From NCBI GenBank assembly GCA_001443485.1, contig LDXQ01000021.1:1-37059 (forward strand): DNA of 37,059 nt. The letters are read 5' to 3'. The position numbers and the translations under genes were made by a program. The notes beneath the pieces were generated by a model, which was given only the letters and a program-made list of their open reading frames with translations, ran no database searches and had not been told where the DNA came from. This DNA comes from Candidatus Sysuimicrobiota bacterium CSP1-3. GTDB taxonomy: Bacteria; Sysuimicrobiota; Sysuimicrobiia; Sysuimicrobiales; Humicultoraceae. Shown piece after piece: positions 27,837 through 36,201 of this stretch (positions are counted from its first letter, which is position 1; the number at the start of each line of letters is the position of its first letter).

Positions 27837-28205
27837 CTACTTCGGCTGCAGGCCGAAGGCCTGGTACTGCATCGGCACGTATTTCTTCCACTGATCGGGC
27901 GTGTCCGCCTCGGCGAAGATCGCCGTCACCGGGCAGACCGACTCGCACGCCCCGCAGTCGATGCACTCCTCTGGGTGGATGAAGAGCTGGGCGTTTAAGG
28001 CGTCCTTGGGGAAACCCTCCGGAGGAATGTGCACGGCTTCGCCCCGGGGGATGACCTGCTTGTCGATCCCGGCCCCGGTGGAGGGGTCGGGGACGACGTA
28101 CCCGCCGATCTCCTCCACGTACTCGTAAATGCAGTCCACCGGGCAGACCTCGACGCAGGAGCGGTCCTTGGCCCCGATACACGGCTCCGCAATGATGTAG
28201 GTCAC
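27837..28205 (-). CDS. Two-cluster ferredoxin (FdxA-like, 7Fe type)
   Basis: The 122-residue protein starts at GTG 28205 with GGAGGTG upstream. 'MTYIIAEPCIGAKDRSCVEV' and the following 'CPVDCIYEY' give Cys9, Cys17, Cys21 and Cys25; the second motif is 'CIDCGACESVCP' (Cys81, 84, 87, 91). The C-terminal 'DQWKKYVPMQYQAFG' matches FdxA-type ferredoxins. It carries electrons in the cytosol; the partner enzymes are unknown. The segment between the clusters (26-80) is about 20 residues longer than in common FdxA. The gene faces lon across a shared hairpin and diverges from the GntR gene. Confidence 0.93.
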   Translation of the reverse strand: MTYIIAEPCIGAKDRSCVEVCPVDCIYEYVEEIGGYVVPDPSTGAGIDKQVIPRGEAVHIPPEGFPKDALNAQLFIHPEECIDCGACESVCPVTAIFAEADTPDQWKKYVPMQYQAFGLQPK

Positions 28206-28321
28206 TCATCACCTCCACGAGCTCTGATCGCGCGTCCAAGGCCAGCGTAGCATCGTGGAGAGCCGCCCAGCAATCTCAATGGCCAATTACCGGGGTTGGC
28301 GCACCCCAAAGCGTAACCGTG

Positions 28322-28350
28322 TTGACGGCACGCAGAATCCAGAGTATGGT
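28322..28350 (+). promoter_or_regulatory. Promoter of the GntR-family gene
   Basis: TTGACG at 28322-28327 and TATGGT at 28345-28350 are 17 bases apart. Transcription would start near 28357, which rules out an upstream ATG at 28353 and favours the GTG at 28404. Confidence 0.7.
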
Positions 28351-28403
28351 CTGTGTATGCAGTACGCAATCCACCTGACCCGGCCCGAGGAGGGTCCCAT
28401 CCC

Positions 28404-29105
28404 GTGAGCCCGGCGCAGGGGAACGCGCTGTGGGGTCCGCCGCCCGCGCGCGAGCCGATCGGGTCGGCCGCCTATCGCCTGATCCGGGACGCCATCCTGC
28501 GCGGGCAGATTCCGCCCGGGGCGCGAATCAACGAACTTGAACTCTCCCGTATCTGGCACATCAGCCGCACGCCCATCCGCGACGCCCTGCGCCGGTTGGA
28601 GGCGGAGGGGCTCGTCCAGTCCGTCCCCGGAAAGGGCATGGCCGTGCCGCGGCTCGGCCGCTCCGACGTCGACGAACTCTACGAGATGCTGGAGGCGCTC
28701 GAGGGGCTCGCGGCGCGGCGCACGGCGGAGCGGGCCACCGGGGCGTTCCTGTCCGAACTGAACGGGTTGATCAAGGACTACGGCGCCGCGCTGAAGCAGA
28801 CCGACGACCAGCGCCTGACCGCCGTCGCCGCCGACCTGCACCGCACGGTCGCCCGGATGGGGCTGAACCGCCGCCTGGAGCGGGCGATCGAGACGATCCG
28901 CGGCCAGCTCTCCCCGGTCGAACTGTACGCCGTCGGGATGAAAGGCCGGGCCACGAAGTCCTTCCGGGAACTGGCCAAGCTCACCGCCGCGATCCGGGGA
29001 AGGGATGGAGCGCGCGCCGAGGCGAGCATGCGTGAGCACCTGGCCAGCCTGCGCGCGGACGCGGTGGCCTCCCTGCCGGCGGGTGAGCCCTCGGCGTGGC
29101 CATGA
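28404..29105 (+). CDS. GntR-family transcriptional regulator, FCD type
   Basis: The 233-residue protein has an N-terminal winged helix of the GntR kind ('AYRLIRDAILRGQIPPGARI', 'LELSRIWHISRTPIRDALRR', 'LEAEGLVQSVPGKGMAVPRL') and a C-terminal FCD-like helical domain with 'DVDELYEMLEALEGLAARRT' and 'DLHRTVARMG', where acidic and His residues usually bind metal or an organic acid. Such proteins repress catabolic genes and respond to metabolites. The GTG start is supported by GAGGAGG upstream and by the promoter at 28322-28350. The gene ends right before the T-box promoter of valS; its targets and ligand are unknown, though the acyl-CoA cluster further on is a candidate. Confidence 0.9.
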   Translation: MSPAQGNALWGPPPAREPIGSAAYRLIRDAILRGQIPPGARINELELSRIWHISRTPIRDALRRLEAEGLVQSVPGKGMAVPRLGRSDVDELYEMLEALEGLAARRTAERATGAFLSELNGLIKDYGAALKQTDDQRLTAVAADLHRTVARMGLNRRLERAIETIRGQLSPVELYAVGMKGRATKSFRELAKLTAAIRGRDGARAEASMREHLASLRADAVASLPAGEPSAWP

Positions 29106-29111
29106 CTCGCC

Positions 29112-29140
29112 TTGACAGCGCGCGGCGCGGCTCGCATAAT
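29112..29140 (+). promoter_or_regulatory. valS promoter
   Basis: TTGACA at 29112-29117 and CATAAT at 29135-29140 are separated by 17 bases. It lies directly upstream of the T-box leader and is one of the best sigma-70-type promoters in the window. Confidence 0.85.
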
Positions 29141-29145
29141 GCGGG

Positions 29146-29402
29146 CACAGGCACGGACGGGGAGGAGTAGGACGGCAGGAGCCTGAGCGAAGGGGACCCA
29201 CCGGGTGCAAGGTCCCCCGGCAACAGGTCGTCCGAAGGTCGCCCCTGTGACGCGGGTTCAGGTCGAAGAGTGATCTTCGGCGCAGATCCGCCGGGTTCGC
29301 CCGTGAGCGCGAAGACGAGTTGCCGGGAGCAACACTTCCGGCGACCAAGGTGGTACCGCGGACCGCTGCTTCGCCCTTGGGGTGAGGCAGCCTTTGTATT
29401 TT
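29146..29402 (+). promoter_or_regulatory. T-box leader (tRNA-Val sensing) of valS
   Basis: The leader holds the standard parts: the AGTA-containing base of stem I (near 29165), the distal 'GGGTGCAAGG' loop element (about 29204), a possible Val GTC specifier at 29238-29240 just after GAA, and the T-box sequence 'AAGGTGGTACCGCGG' (29347-29361), whose TGGT bulge would pair with the tRNA acceptor end. A terminator follows. Uncharged tRNA-Val should stabilise the antiterminator and turn on valS. The specifier could also be read as GGT (Gly) if it directly follows GAA; the downstream gene argues for Val. Confidence 0.9.
29365..29402 (+). terminator. T-box intrinsic terminator
   Basis: GCTGC..TCGCCC pairs with GGGTGA..GCAGC (about 12 pairs with one internal mismatch and one G-T) and is followed by CTTTGTATTTT. 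It overlaps the T-box antiterminator region, as expected for charging-dependent attenuation. Confidence 0.8.
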
Positions 29403-29420
29403 GGAGGGAGTCAGGGAGCC

Positions 29421-32084
29421 ATGGCGACGGAGACGATTCCCACAACCTATGATCCGCTGCGCGTGGAGCAACGCTGGTATCAGACGTGGCTGCAGCGCGG
29501 CTACTTTCATGCGCCGGTCGACCCGCAGCGCCGGCCGTTCGTCATCATGATGCCGCTGCCCAACATCACCGGCGACTTGCACATCGGCCACGCCCTGAAT
29601 AACACGCTGCAGGACGTGCTCATCCGCTGGCGCCGCATGCAGGGGCGCAACGCCATGTGGATGCCGGGGACGGACCACGCCAGCATCGGCACCCATGTGG
29701 TCATCGAGCGGGAACTGGCCAAGGAGGGGAAGACCCGCTTCGACCTGGGGCGGGAGGCCTTCCTCGAGTTCACCTGGCGCTGGAAGGAGAGGTACGGCGG
29801 GATCATCTACGGCCAGTTGAAGCGGATGGGGGTCTCCTGCGACTGGGACCGCGTCACCTTCACCATGGATCCCGGTTACTCCAACGCGGTCATCGAGGCG
29901 TTCCTCCGCCTGTATCAGCGGGGGTACATCTACTACGGCAAGCGGATGATCAACTGGTGCCCGCACGACCTGACCAGCGTCTCCGACCTGGAGGTGGACT
30001 ACGAGCAGGTCCCGAGCACCCTCTACCACGTGCGCTACCCCGGCGCCGACGGGAGCGAGGGGATCGTCATCGCCACGCAGCGGCCGGAGACCATCCTGGC
30101 CGACGTGGCGGTGGCCGTGCACCCCGACGACCAGCGCTACCGGCATCTGGTGGGACGGCAGGTGGTGGTGCCCATCGTGGAGCGGATCGTGCCGGTAATC
30201 GCCGATGCGCGTGTGGATCCGGAGTTCGGGACGGGTGCCGTGAAGATCACCCCCGGGCATGACCCGCTGGACAACGAGATCGGGGCCCACCACGGGTTGC
30301 CCTCGCCGGTGGTGCTGGACGAGCACGGGCGGATGACCACCGACACCGGCCCCTACGCCGGGATGGACCGCTTCGCCGCCCGAGAGGCGGTGACGGAGGA
30401 ACTGCGCGGCCGGGGGTTGGTCCTCCGCGAGGAGCCTTACACCACGTCGGTAGCCGTGTGCGAGCGGTGCCAGACCGTCCTCGAGCCTTACATCACCGAC
30501 CAGTGGTTCGTGCGGATGCACGAGCTGGCCGAGCCGGCGATCCGCGTGGTGCGCCAAGGGAAGGTGCGCTTCCACCCCGAGCGCTGGACCAAAGTCTACC
30601 TGGACTGGATGGAGAACATCCGGGACTGGAATATCTCACGACGCCTCTGGTGGGGCCACCAGATCCCGGTGTGGCATTGCCGGGCGTGCGGTGAGGCGGT
30701 GGCGGCGCGGGAGCGGCCGGAACGCTGCCCGCGCTGCGGCGGTGGCGCGCTGGAGCAGGAGGAGCAGATTCTGGATACGTGGTTCAGTTCCGGTTTGTGG
30801 CCCTTCGCCACACTGGGATGGCCGGCGGAGACGCCAGATCTGGGCTACTTCTACCCGGGAGACGTCCTGGTGACCGACCGGGGCATCATCTTCCTCTGGG
30901 TGGCGCGGATGCTCATGTTCGGGCTGGAGTTCAGGGGCGAGGTGCCCTTCACCGACGTGTATATCCACCCCACGGTGCTCACCCTCGAGGGGAAGCGGAT
31001 GAGCAAGTCGCTGGGGACGGGTATCGACCCCATGGTGGTGATCGACCAGCGGGGGTACGGCGCCGACGCACTCCGTTTTGCCTTAGTCATGCGCTGCTCC
31101 CAACACCAGCAGGACCTCCGCTTTGGCGAGAAGATGCTGGAGGACGTGCGGAACTTCAATAACAAGATCTGGAACATCGCCCGCTTCGTCCGCCTGAACC
31201 TGGAAGGGTTCGCGCCCACCGGCGACGGCGGCGCGCCCGCGCAGGCCGATCTGGGCGGGATCGACCGCTGGATCCTCAGCCGCTACGCGCGCACGGCCCA
31301 GGAGGTAACCGCGGACCTGGAGGCCTTTGAGTTCGACAAGGCCGCGCGCAGGCTGCACGACTTCCTCTGGGCCACCTACGCGGACTGGTACGTGGAACTG
31401 GCCAAGGTGGACCTCTACCGGCAGCCCACCCCGGAGCGGCGGCGGCAGGTGCAGTGGACGCTGTGGACCGTGCTGGAGGGCGCGATGCGCCTGTTGCACC
31501 CGATCATGCCGCACATCACGGAAGAAGTGTGGCAGCTGCTGCCGCACGAGGGCGAGAGCATTATGATCAGCCCGTGGCCGGAGGTGCCGGCGGAGTGGGT
31601 CGACGAGGAGGCCGAGCGCACCGCAGACCGGCTGATCGCCGTGATCCGCGCCATCCGCTCGCTGCGGGTGGACATGGGCGTGGCCGCCGGGGCCGCGGTG
31701 GCGCCGGTGTTGCGCCCCGCCGACGGCGACACCCGCGCCCAACTGGAGGCCCTCGGCCCGTACATTACTGCGCTGGCGCGGGCGAGCCAGCTGACGCTGC
31801 ACCTGCCCGACGCCGTCCCGCCCGACCGCGCGGCCGCGGCCGCGGTGGACGGCGTGGAGGTGTTCCTTCCAATCGGAGAGGCAGAGGTGGACGCCATCCG
31901 GCGCCGGCTGACCCAGGAACTGGAGCGCGTGCGGGGCGAACTCGCCCGCGTGGATGGACGGTTGGCCAGCGAGGACTTCCTCACGCGCGCCCCGGCGGAG
32001 GTGGTGGAGACGGAGCGGCGCCGGCAGGACGATCTGGCGCGGCGGCGCGACACGCTGACACGGTATCTCCGCGCGCTGGCGTAG
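29421..32084 (+). CDS. valS: Valyl-tRNA synthetase
   Basis: From ATG 29421 the gene encodes 887 residues. The class I motifs are HIGH at 54-57 ('GDLHIGHALN') and RMSKS at 526-530 (KMSKS family). The editing (CP1) domain contains the 'ATQRPETILADVAVAVHPDD' pattern; an inserted zinc-ribbon-like segment ('CRACGEA...CPRCGGG') lies in the catalytic region, and the C-terminal coiled-coil arm ('RRRLTQELERVRGELARVDG') that grips tRNA-Val is intact. It charges tRNA-Val in the cytosol. An in-frame ATG at 29382 lies inside the leader terminator and is not used. Expression is controlled by the T-box leader. Confidence 0.97.
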   Translation: MATETIPTTYDPLRVEQRWYQTWLQRGYFHAPVDPQRRPFVIMMPLPNITGDLHIGHALNNTLQDVLIRWRRMQGRNAMWMPGTDHASIGTHVVIERELAKEGKTRFDLGREAFLEFTWRWKERYGGIIYGQLKRMGVSCDWDRVTFTMDPGYSNAVIEAFLRLYQRGYIYYGKRMINWCPHDLTSVSDLEVDYEQVPSTLYHVRYPGADGSEGIVIATQRPETILADVAVAVHPDDQRYRHLVGRQVVVPIVERIVPVIADARVDPEFGTGAVKITPGHDPLDNEIGAHHGLPSPVVLDEHGRMTTDTGPYAGMDRFAAREAVTEELRGRGLVLREEPYTTSVAVCERCQTVLEPYITDQWFVRMHELAEPAIRVVRQGKVRFHPERWTKVYLDWMENIRDWNISRRLWWGHQIPVWHCRACGEAVAARERPERCPRCGGGALEQEEQILDTWFSSGLWPFATLGWPAETPDLGYFYPGDVLVTDRGIIFLWVARMLMFGLEFRGEVPFTDVYIHPTVLTLEGKRMSKSLGTGIDPMVVIDQRGYGADALRFALVMRCSQHQQDLRFGEKMLEDVRNFNNKIWNIARFVRLNLEGFAPTGDGGAPAQADLGGIDRWILSRYARTAQEVTADLEAFEFDKAARRLHDFLWATYADWYVELAKVDLYRQPTPERRRQVQWTLWTVLEGAMRLLHPIMPHITEEVWQLLPHEGESIMISPWPEVPAEWVDEEAERTADRLIAVIRAIRSLRVDMGVAAGAAVAPVLRPADGDTRAQLEALGPYITALARASQLTLHLPDAVPPDRAAAAAVDGVEVFLPIGEAEVDAIRRRLTQELERVRGELARVDGRLASEDFLTRAPAEVVETERRRQDDLARRRDTLTRYLRALA

Positions 32085-32159
32085 CGACGATCCGGCAGGA
32101 AAACGGTCGCCCTCCCCGAACCTGCGCAGTCGGGGCGTTCTTCGTCGCGGAGGGAAACA

Positions 32160-32675
32160 GTGCGCGCCAATCCACTCATCGTCACCTTAGCCCTGGTCAG
32201 TCTTTTTGTCGTCTCGCTCGTCCTGGGTTACGTCATCGGCGAGGTCTTCCTCAAGCAGACCGGCGTGGCCCAGCAGCCCGCCGTCCAGCCGTCCCCGGCT
32301 CCGCAGGTGCCGGCGGTCGTTCCACCCTCGCCGCCGCCCACGCCGGTCCCGCTGCGTACCATCGTGATCACGCCAGCGCCGGCGACGCCGACCTCCGCTC
32401 CGGCACCGGCCGCCACCCGTGCGCCGGCGCCCCGGGCAACGGCGGCGCCCGCCGCGGGCGTGCTCTTCCGCGTGCAGGCCGGCGCCTTTCTCAAGCGGGA
32501 GAACGCCGAGGAGCGCGTGGGCCAACTGCGCGCCGCGGGGTTTGAGGCCTACGTCCTGCCGGCGGGCGATCTCTTCAAGGTCTACGTCGGCGCCTTCGCC
32601 GAGCGGGGAAACGCGGAGCGCCTGGCGGAGAGGCTGCGCGAGCTCGGCTTCGAGACGATCATCGTCCGGCAGTAG
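32160..32675 (+). CDS. Membrane-anchored SPOR-domain protein
   Basis: The 171-residue protein starts at GTG 32160 with GGAGGG five bases upstream. An N-terminal membrane helix (5-27, 'PLIVTLALVSLFVVSLVLGY') is followed by a Pro/Ala-rich linker (about 38-98) and a SPOR domain ('RVQAGAFLKRENAEERVGQL' and 'VLPAGDLFKVYVGAFAERGN'). SPOR domains bind denuded peptidoglycan at division or remodelling sites, so the protein probably acts in cell-wall growth or division. It lies 75 bases after valS, read from the same strand, possibly as part of the valS transcript. Confidence 0.9.
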   Translation: MRANPLIVTLALVSLFVVSLVLGYVIGEVFLKQTGVAQQPAVQPSPAPQVPAVVPPSPPPTPVPLRTIVITPAPATPTSAPAPAATRAPAPRATAAPAAGVLFRVQAGAFLKRENAEERVGQLRAAGFEAYVLPAGDLFKVYVGAFAERGNAERLAERLRELGFETIIVRQ

Positions 32676-32734
32676 GGCCGCGCCCCGCGCGCGCCGAAGG
32701 AGAGTTCCTGCCGACCGTGTCCCCGGAGGATCCA

Positions 32735-33706
32735 GTGTATCCGCGCGCCCGCCCACCCGAGGCCTTCGCCTTCCAGCGCATCATCTACGAGAAGCGGGAC
32801 GGCTGGGCCCGCGTGACGATCAACCGGCCCCAGGTCCTGAACGCCCTCGACTTCGCCACGCTGAGCGAGATGAGCGCGGCGTTTCAGGACGCCTCCTGGG
32901 ACGATGCCGTCGCCGTCCTGATCCTCACCGGCGCCGGGGACCGGGCCTTCTGCGCCGGCGCCGACCTGGCCGAGCAGCAGCAGTTCCTCCGCCGGCCGCG
33001 CGACTACTGGAAGTGGATGGGGATGTTCGTGGAGGCGCAGGAGCGGCTGCGCAACATCGGCAAGCCCACCGTCGCCCGCCTCAACGGCATCGTCGTCGGC
33101 GGGGGCAACGAGTTCAACCTGGCCTGCGACCTTGCGGTAGCGGCGGAGGACATCACGCTCCGGCACGTCGGGACGGCGCGCGGCAGCGTGCCCGCGGCCG
33201 GCGCGACGCAGTGGCTGCCGATCATGGTGGGTGAGCGGCGGGCCCGGGAGATCCTCTTCCTCTGCGAGGAGGTCCCGGCGCAGCAGGCCCTGGCCTGGGG
33301 CTGGGTCAATCAAGTCGTCCCGCGCGCGGAACTGGACGCCGCGGTGCAGCGGCTGGTGGAGAAGCTGATCCACAAGCTGCCGGAGGTGACGCGCTACACC
33401 AAGCAGCAGTTGAACTTCTGGCGCGATCTCTCCTGGCACCTCACCATCGGCCACGCCCGCGACTGGCTGACCCTGCACGCGGGCGCGCCGGAGACGCGGG
33501 AGGGAATCGAAGCGTTCATGGAAAAGCGGCCGGTCGACTACGAGGCCATCCGCCGCGCGCTGCGTGAAGACCGGCCCACCGAGTTCGCCTGGGGCCCGCC
33601 CACGCAGCGCTGCCCCCACTGCGGGGCCGCGCACATCCCCGAGGAGTTCACCTACTGCGGCAACTGCGGGCGACCGCTCGGGCGGCCGGATGAGCCGCCG
33701 CCTTAG
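32735..33706 (+). CDS. Crotonase-family enzyme with C-terminal zinc ribbon
   Basis: From GTG 32735 (GGAGG five bases upstream; a GTG at 32717 is the alternative) the protein has 323 residues. The crotonase fold is clear: 'RVTINRPQVLNALDFATLSE', 'GDRAFCAGADLAEQQ', oxyanion-hole segment 'IVVGGGNEFNLACDLAVAAE'. One catalytic Glu (in GGGNEF) is present; the second, in PEINLG of hydratases, is Gly ('GTARGSVPAAGATQW'), as in MenB or ring-hydrolase types. The 'GERRAREILFLCEEVPAQQA' block also resembles MenB-like enzymes. A C-terminal zinc ribbon (Cys293, 296, 308, 311: 'CPHCG...CGNCG') is fused on. It opens an acyl-CoA cluster with paaF and paaG, but the exact reaction is unknown. Confidence 0.85.
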   Translation: MYPRARPPEAFAFQRIIYEKRDGWARVTINRPQVLNALDFATLSEMSAAFQDASWDDAVAVLILTGAGDRAFCAGADLAEQQQFLRRPRDYWKWMGMFVEAQERLRNIGKPTVARLNGIVVGGGNEFNLACDLAVAAEDITLRHVGTARGSVPAAGATQWLPIMVGERRAREILFLCEEVPAQQALAWGWVNQVVPRAELDAAVQRLVEKLIHKLPEVTRYTKQQLNFWRDLSWHLTIGHARDWLTLHAGAPETREGIEAFMEKRPVDYEAIRRALREDRPTEFAWGPPTQRCPHCGAAHIPEEFTYCGNCGRPLGRPDEPPP

Positions 33707-33725
33707 ATCGAAAGGAGGCTAACCT

Positions 33726-34499
33726 ATGACCTGGCAGCATCTAGTGGTCACCCGTGAAGAGGCGATCGCCGTGGTGCAGTTGAACCGCCCGGACGTCCTC
33801 AACGCCTTGAACCGGGCGCTGATGGATGAACTGGTGACCGTGCTTGAGGATTTCGACCGCGATGAGGAGATCCGCTGCATCGTGCTCACGGGGAGCGCCC
33901 GCGCGTTTGCCGCCGGCGCGGACATCCGAGAGTTTGCCGACGCTTCGGCCGTGGACATGCTCCAGGGGTACCGCTTCCAGCAGTGGGAGCACATCCGCAA
34001 AGTGACCAAACCGCTGATCGCGGCGGTCACGGGCTTCGCCCTTGGTGGGGGCAACGAACTGGCAATGCTCTGTGACATGATCATCGCCGGGGAATCGGCG
34101 CGCTTCGGTCAACCGGAGATCAACCTGGGCCTGATCCCCGGTGCCGGCGGGACGCAGCGGCTGACGCGCGCGGTGGGCAAGTACCGGGCGATGGAATTGA
34201 TCCTCACCGGCCGGCACGTGACGGCCCGGGAGGCGGAGGCGATGGGCCTGGTGACGCGCGTCGTCCCGGACGAGATGGCGCTCCAGGAGGCGAAGGCCCT
34301 GGCGAAGGAGATCGCGGCCCGGGCGCCCGTGGCGATCCGCCTGGCCAAGGAGGCGGTGCTCAAAGCCTTCGACACGACCCTGGAGGGTGGGCTGGACTAC
34401 GAGCGGAAGTGCTTCTACCTGCTCTTCGCCACCGAGGACAAGGAGGAAGGCGTCCGCGCCTTTCTGGCCCGCCGGCCCGCCCAGTTTCGCGGGCGCTAG
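33726..34499 (+). CDS. paaF: Enoyl-CoA hydratase (PaaF-like)
   Basis: The 257-residue protein is a canonical enoyl-CoA hydratase: 'VVQLNRPDVLNALNRALMDE', 'ARAFAAGADIREFA', and both catalytic glutamates, Glu111 in 'ALGGGNELAMLCD' and Glu131 in 'FGQPEINLGLIPGAGGTQRL'. It hydrates trans-2-enoyl-CoA to 3-hydroxyacyl-CoA in fatty-acid or phenylacetate-type beta-oxidation. AAAGGAGG lies upstream of the ATG. It sits 19 bases after the zinc-ribbon crotonase and before a PaaG-like gene; the paaF name rests mainly on this context. Confidence 0.88.
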   Translation: MTWQHLVVTREEAIAVVQLNRPDVLNALNRALMDELVTVLEDFDRDEEIRCIVLTGSARAFAAGADIREFADASAVDMLQGYRFQQWEHIRKVTKPLIAAVTGFALGGGNELAMLCDMIIAGESARFGQPEINLGLIPGAGGTQRLTRAVGKYRAMELILTGRHVTAREAEAMGLVTRVVPDEMALQEAKALAKEIAARAPVAIRLAKEAVLKAFDTTLEGGLDYERKCFYLLFATEDKEEGVRAFLARRPAQFRGR

Positions 34500-34546
34500 A
34501 ACCGGCGGCGAACCAAACCGGTCATTGCGTGAAAGGAGGCAGTGAT

Positions 34547-35338
34547 ATGCCTGCGCCCTCATTGGAGACTGTTCAGCTTGCGGAAGACTTCGGGGTCCTG
34601 ACGCTTACACTGAATCGGCCGGACGTCCTCAACGCCGTCAACGAGCAATTGAGCCTGGAACTGCAGGAGGCGGTGAGGTACGCGGAGCGCGAAGCCGCCG
34701 TGCGCTGCATCGTCGTCACGGGCGCGGGGCGCGGTTTCTGCTCGGGCCAGGACCTGCGCGACCGGGCCGGGGTGGGGGAGATCTCCTACGCGGACTCGCT
34801 GCGGCGGCGCTACAACCCGGTCATCCTGCGGCTGGCCACGATCGAGAAGCCGGTCATCGCTGCGGTCAACGGTGTGGCTGCGGGCGCCGGATGCAGCCTG
34901 GCTCTGGTCTGCGACCTGCGCATTGCCTCCGACAAGGCTTCGTTCATCGAGGTCTTTGCCCGGGTCGGGCTGATCCCCGACTCCGGTAGCACCTACTTTC
35001 TGCCCCGGCTGGTCGGGCTCGGCAAGGCCTTTGAACTCGCCTATCTCGCCGAGCCCGTGGATGCGCCGGAGGCCCTCCGCCTGGGTCTGGTGAACCGAGT
35101 GGTGCCGCACGACACACTGATGGACGCGACAAGGGAACTCGCGCGGCGGCTCGCCGCTGGGCCCACCAAGGGGTACGGGCTGACCAAGCGCGGTCTGCGC
35201 TACGCGTTGCGGGCGACGCTGGAGGAGGCCCTGACCTACGAGGCCTATCTGCAGGAGATCGCGGGGCACACCGCCGACCACCGGGAAGGCGTGGCCGCGT
35301 TTCTGGAGAAGCGGACGCCCAACTTCACCGGATCCTAG
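34547..35338 (+). CDS. paaG: PaaG-like enoyl-CoA isomerase
   Basis: From ATG 34547 (a perfect AAAGGAGG upstream) the protein has 263 residues. 'VNGVAAGAGCSLALVCDLRI' and 'VFARVGLIPDSGSTYFLPRL' follow the PaaG pattern, with the catalytic Asp145 in place of the hydratase glutamate. PaaG converts ring-1,2-epoxyphenylacetyl-CoA to the oxepin and also isomerises enoyl-CoA double bonds. No paaABCDE epoxidase genes are in the window, so either the remaining paa genes lie elsewhere or the enzyme serves general enoyl-CoA isomerisation. A longer upstream frame overlaps the previous gene and is not used. Confidence 0.88.
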   Translation: MPAPSLETVQLAEDFGVLTLTLNRPDVLNAVNEQLSLELQEAVRYAEREAAVRCIVVTGAGRGFCSGQDLRDRAGVGEISYADSLRRRYNPVILRLATIEKPVIAAVNGVAAGAGCSLALVCDLRIASDKASFIEVFARVGLIPDSGSTYFLPRLVGLGKAFELAYLAEPVDAPEALRLGLVNRVVPHDTLMDATRELARRLAAGPTKGYGLTKRGLRYALRATLEEALTYEAYLQEIAGHTADHREGVAAFLEKRTPNFTGS

Positions 35339-35359
35339 CACCGAGGTCGGACTAGCAGC

Positions 35360-36201
35360 GTGCCGGTCGAGCGCCTGGGCATCGTCGGGGCCGGGACGAT
35401 GGGCGGCGGGATCGCCGAGGTGGCGGTCCTGCACGGCTGCCCCACGGTTCTCTACGACATCGAGGACAGCATCGTTGCCGCGGCGGAGGTCCGGATCCGC
35501 GCCAGCGTCACGCGGCAGGCGCAGCGCGGGAGTATTCGCGCAGCGGATGTTCCCGCCACGCTTGGCCGGCTCACGGTCACCACCCGGTTGGAGGATCTGG
35601 GAGTACCGCGTTCCACAATGTCTTGCCCAAGACCCGGCCCGACGCCGTCTGGCTCACCCTCGCCCTGGAGGCGTCCACGTCGACGATCAGTACCTTTCGG
35701 CTGTTCCCGAGCACTCCATGGCGGGATCTGCCGTCGCGGTTGGTCGGCTTCGCCACGCTGCCACCGTGGGCTGAGCGCAGGCTGGTCGAAGTGACTCCCG
35801 GCCCGCGTTCCAGGCCGGAGGCGGTCGCGCGGGCCGAAGCCGTGATCCGGGCTCTAGGGAAGGAGACGGCGGTCGTGCGGGACAGCGCCGGCGGGGTGCT
35901 CCCGCGCATATTCGCTATGATAGTCAACGAGGCGGCCTTCGCCCTCCAGGATGAGGTGGCCGCCGCGGAGGAGATCGACACCGCGATGCGGCTGGGAGCC
36001 AATTACCCGCACGGTCCGCTGGCGTTGGCCGACGAGGTCGGACTCGACGTGGTGCTGACCATCATCGAGGGTGTACACGATGAGAGTGGGGAAGACGCGC
36101 ACCGGCCCGCGCCGTTATTGAAGAGGATGGTTCAGGCCGGCTGGACGGGCCGAATTGCCGGCCGCGGATTCTTCACCTACGAGACGGGGCAGAATGCCTG
36201 A
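35360..36201 (+). pseudogene. paaH: Broken 3-hydroxyacyl-CoA dehydrogenase (PaaH/Hbd-like)
   Basis: Two frames share one gene. The first (35360 on) has the NAD-binding start 'RLGIVGAGTMGGGIAEVAVL' up to 'LTVTTRLEDL' near 35600. The second (to 36201) resumes as 'TAFHNVLPKTRPDAVWLTLA' and keeps the C-terminal dimerisation domain 'EEIDTAMRLGANYPHGPLAL' to 'GRGFFTYE'. Compared with known Hbd proteins about 20 residues (the VIEAV-E---K part) are missing at the junction, and the catalytic 'GMHFFNP' is 'GFATLPP', with no His. So the enzyme should not be active as a dehydrogenase unless read in another way. It lies between paaG and a thiolase, whose start overlaps its end by eight bases. Confidence 0.75.

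Noticed and set aside
28353-28403. Upstream ATG start for the GntR regulator
   Set aside because: It falls between the -10 box and the expected transcription start, so the message would not include it.
28287-30575. A 762-codon minus-strand open frame
   Set aside because: It is antisense to the GntR gene, T-box and valS, with low-complexity composition and no recognisable domain.
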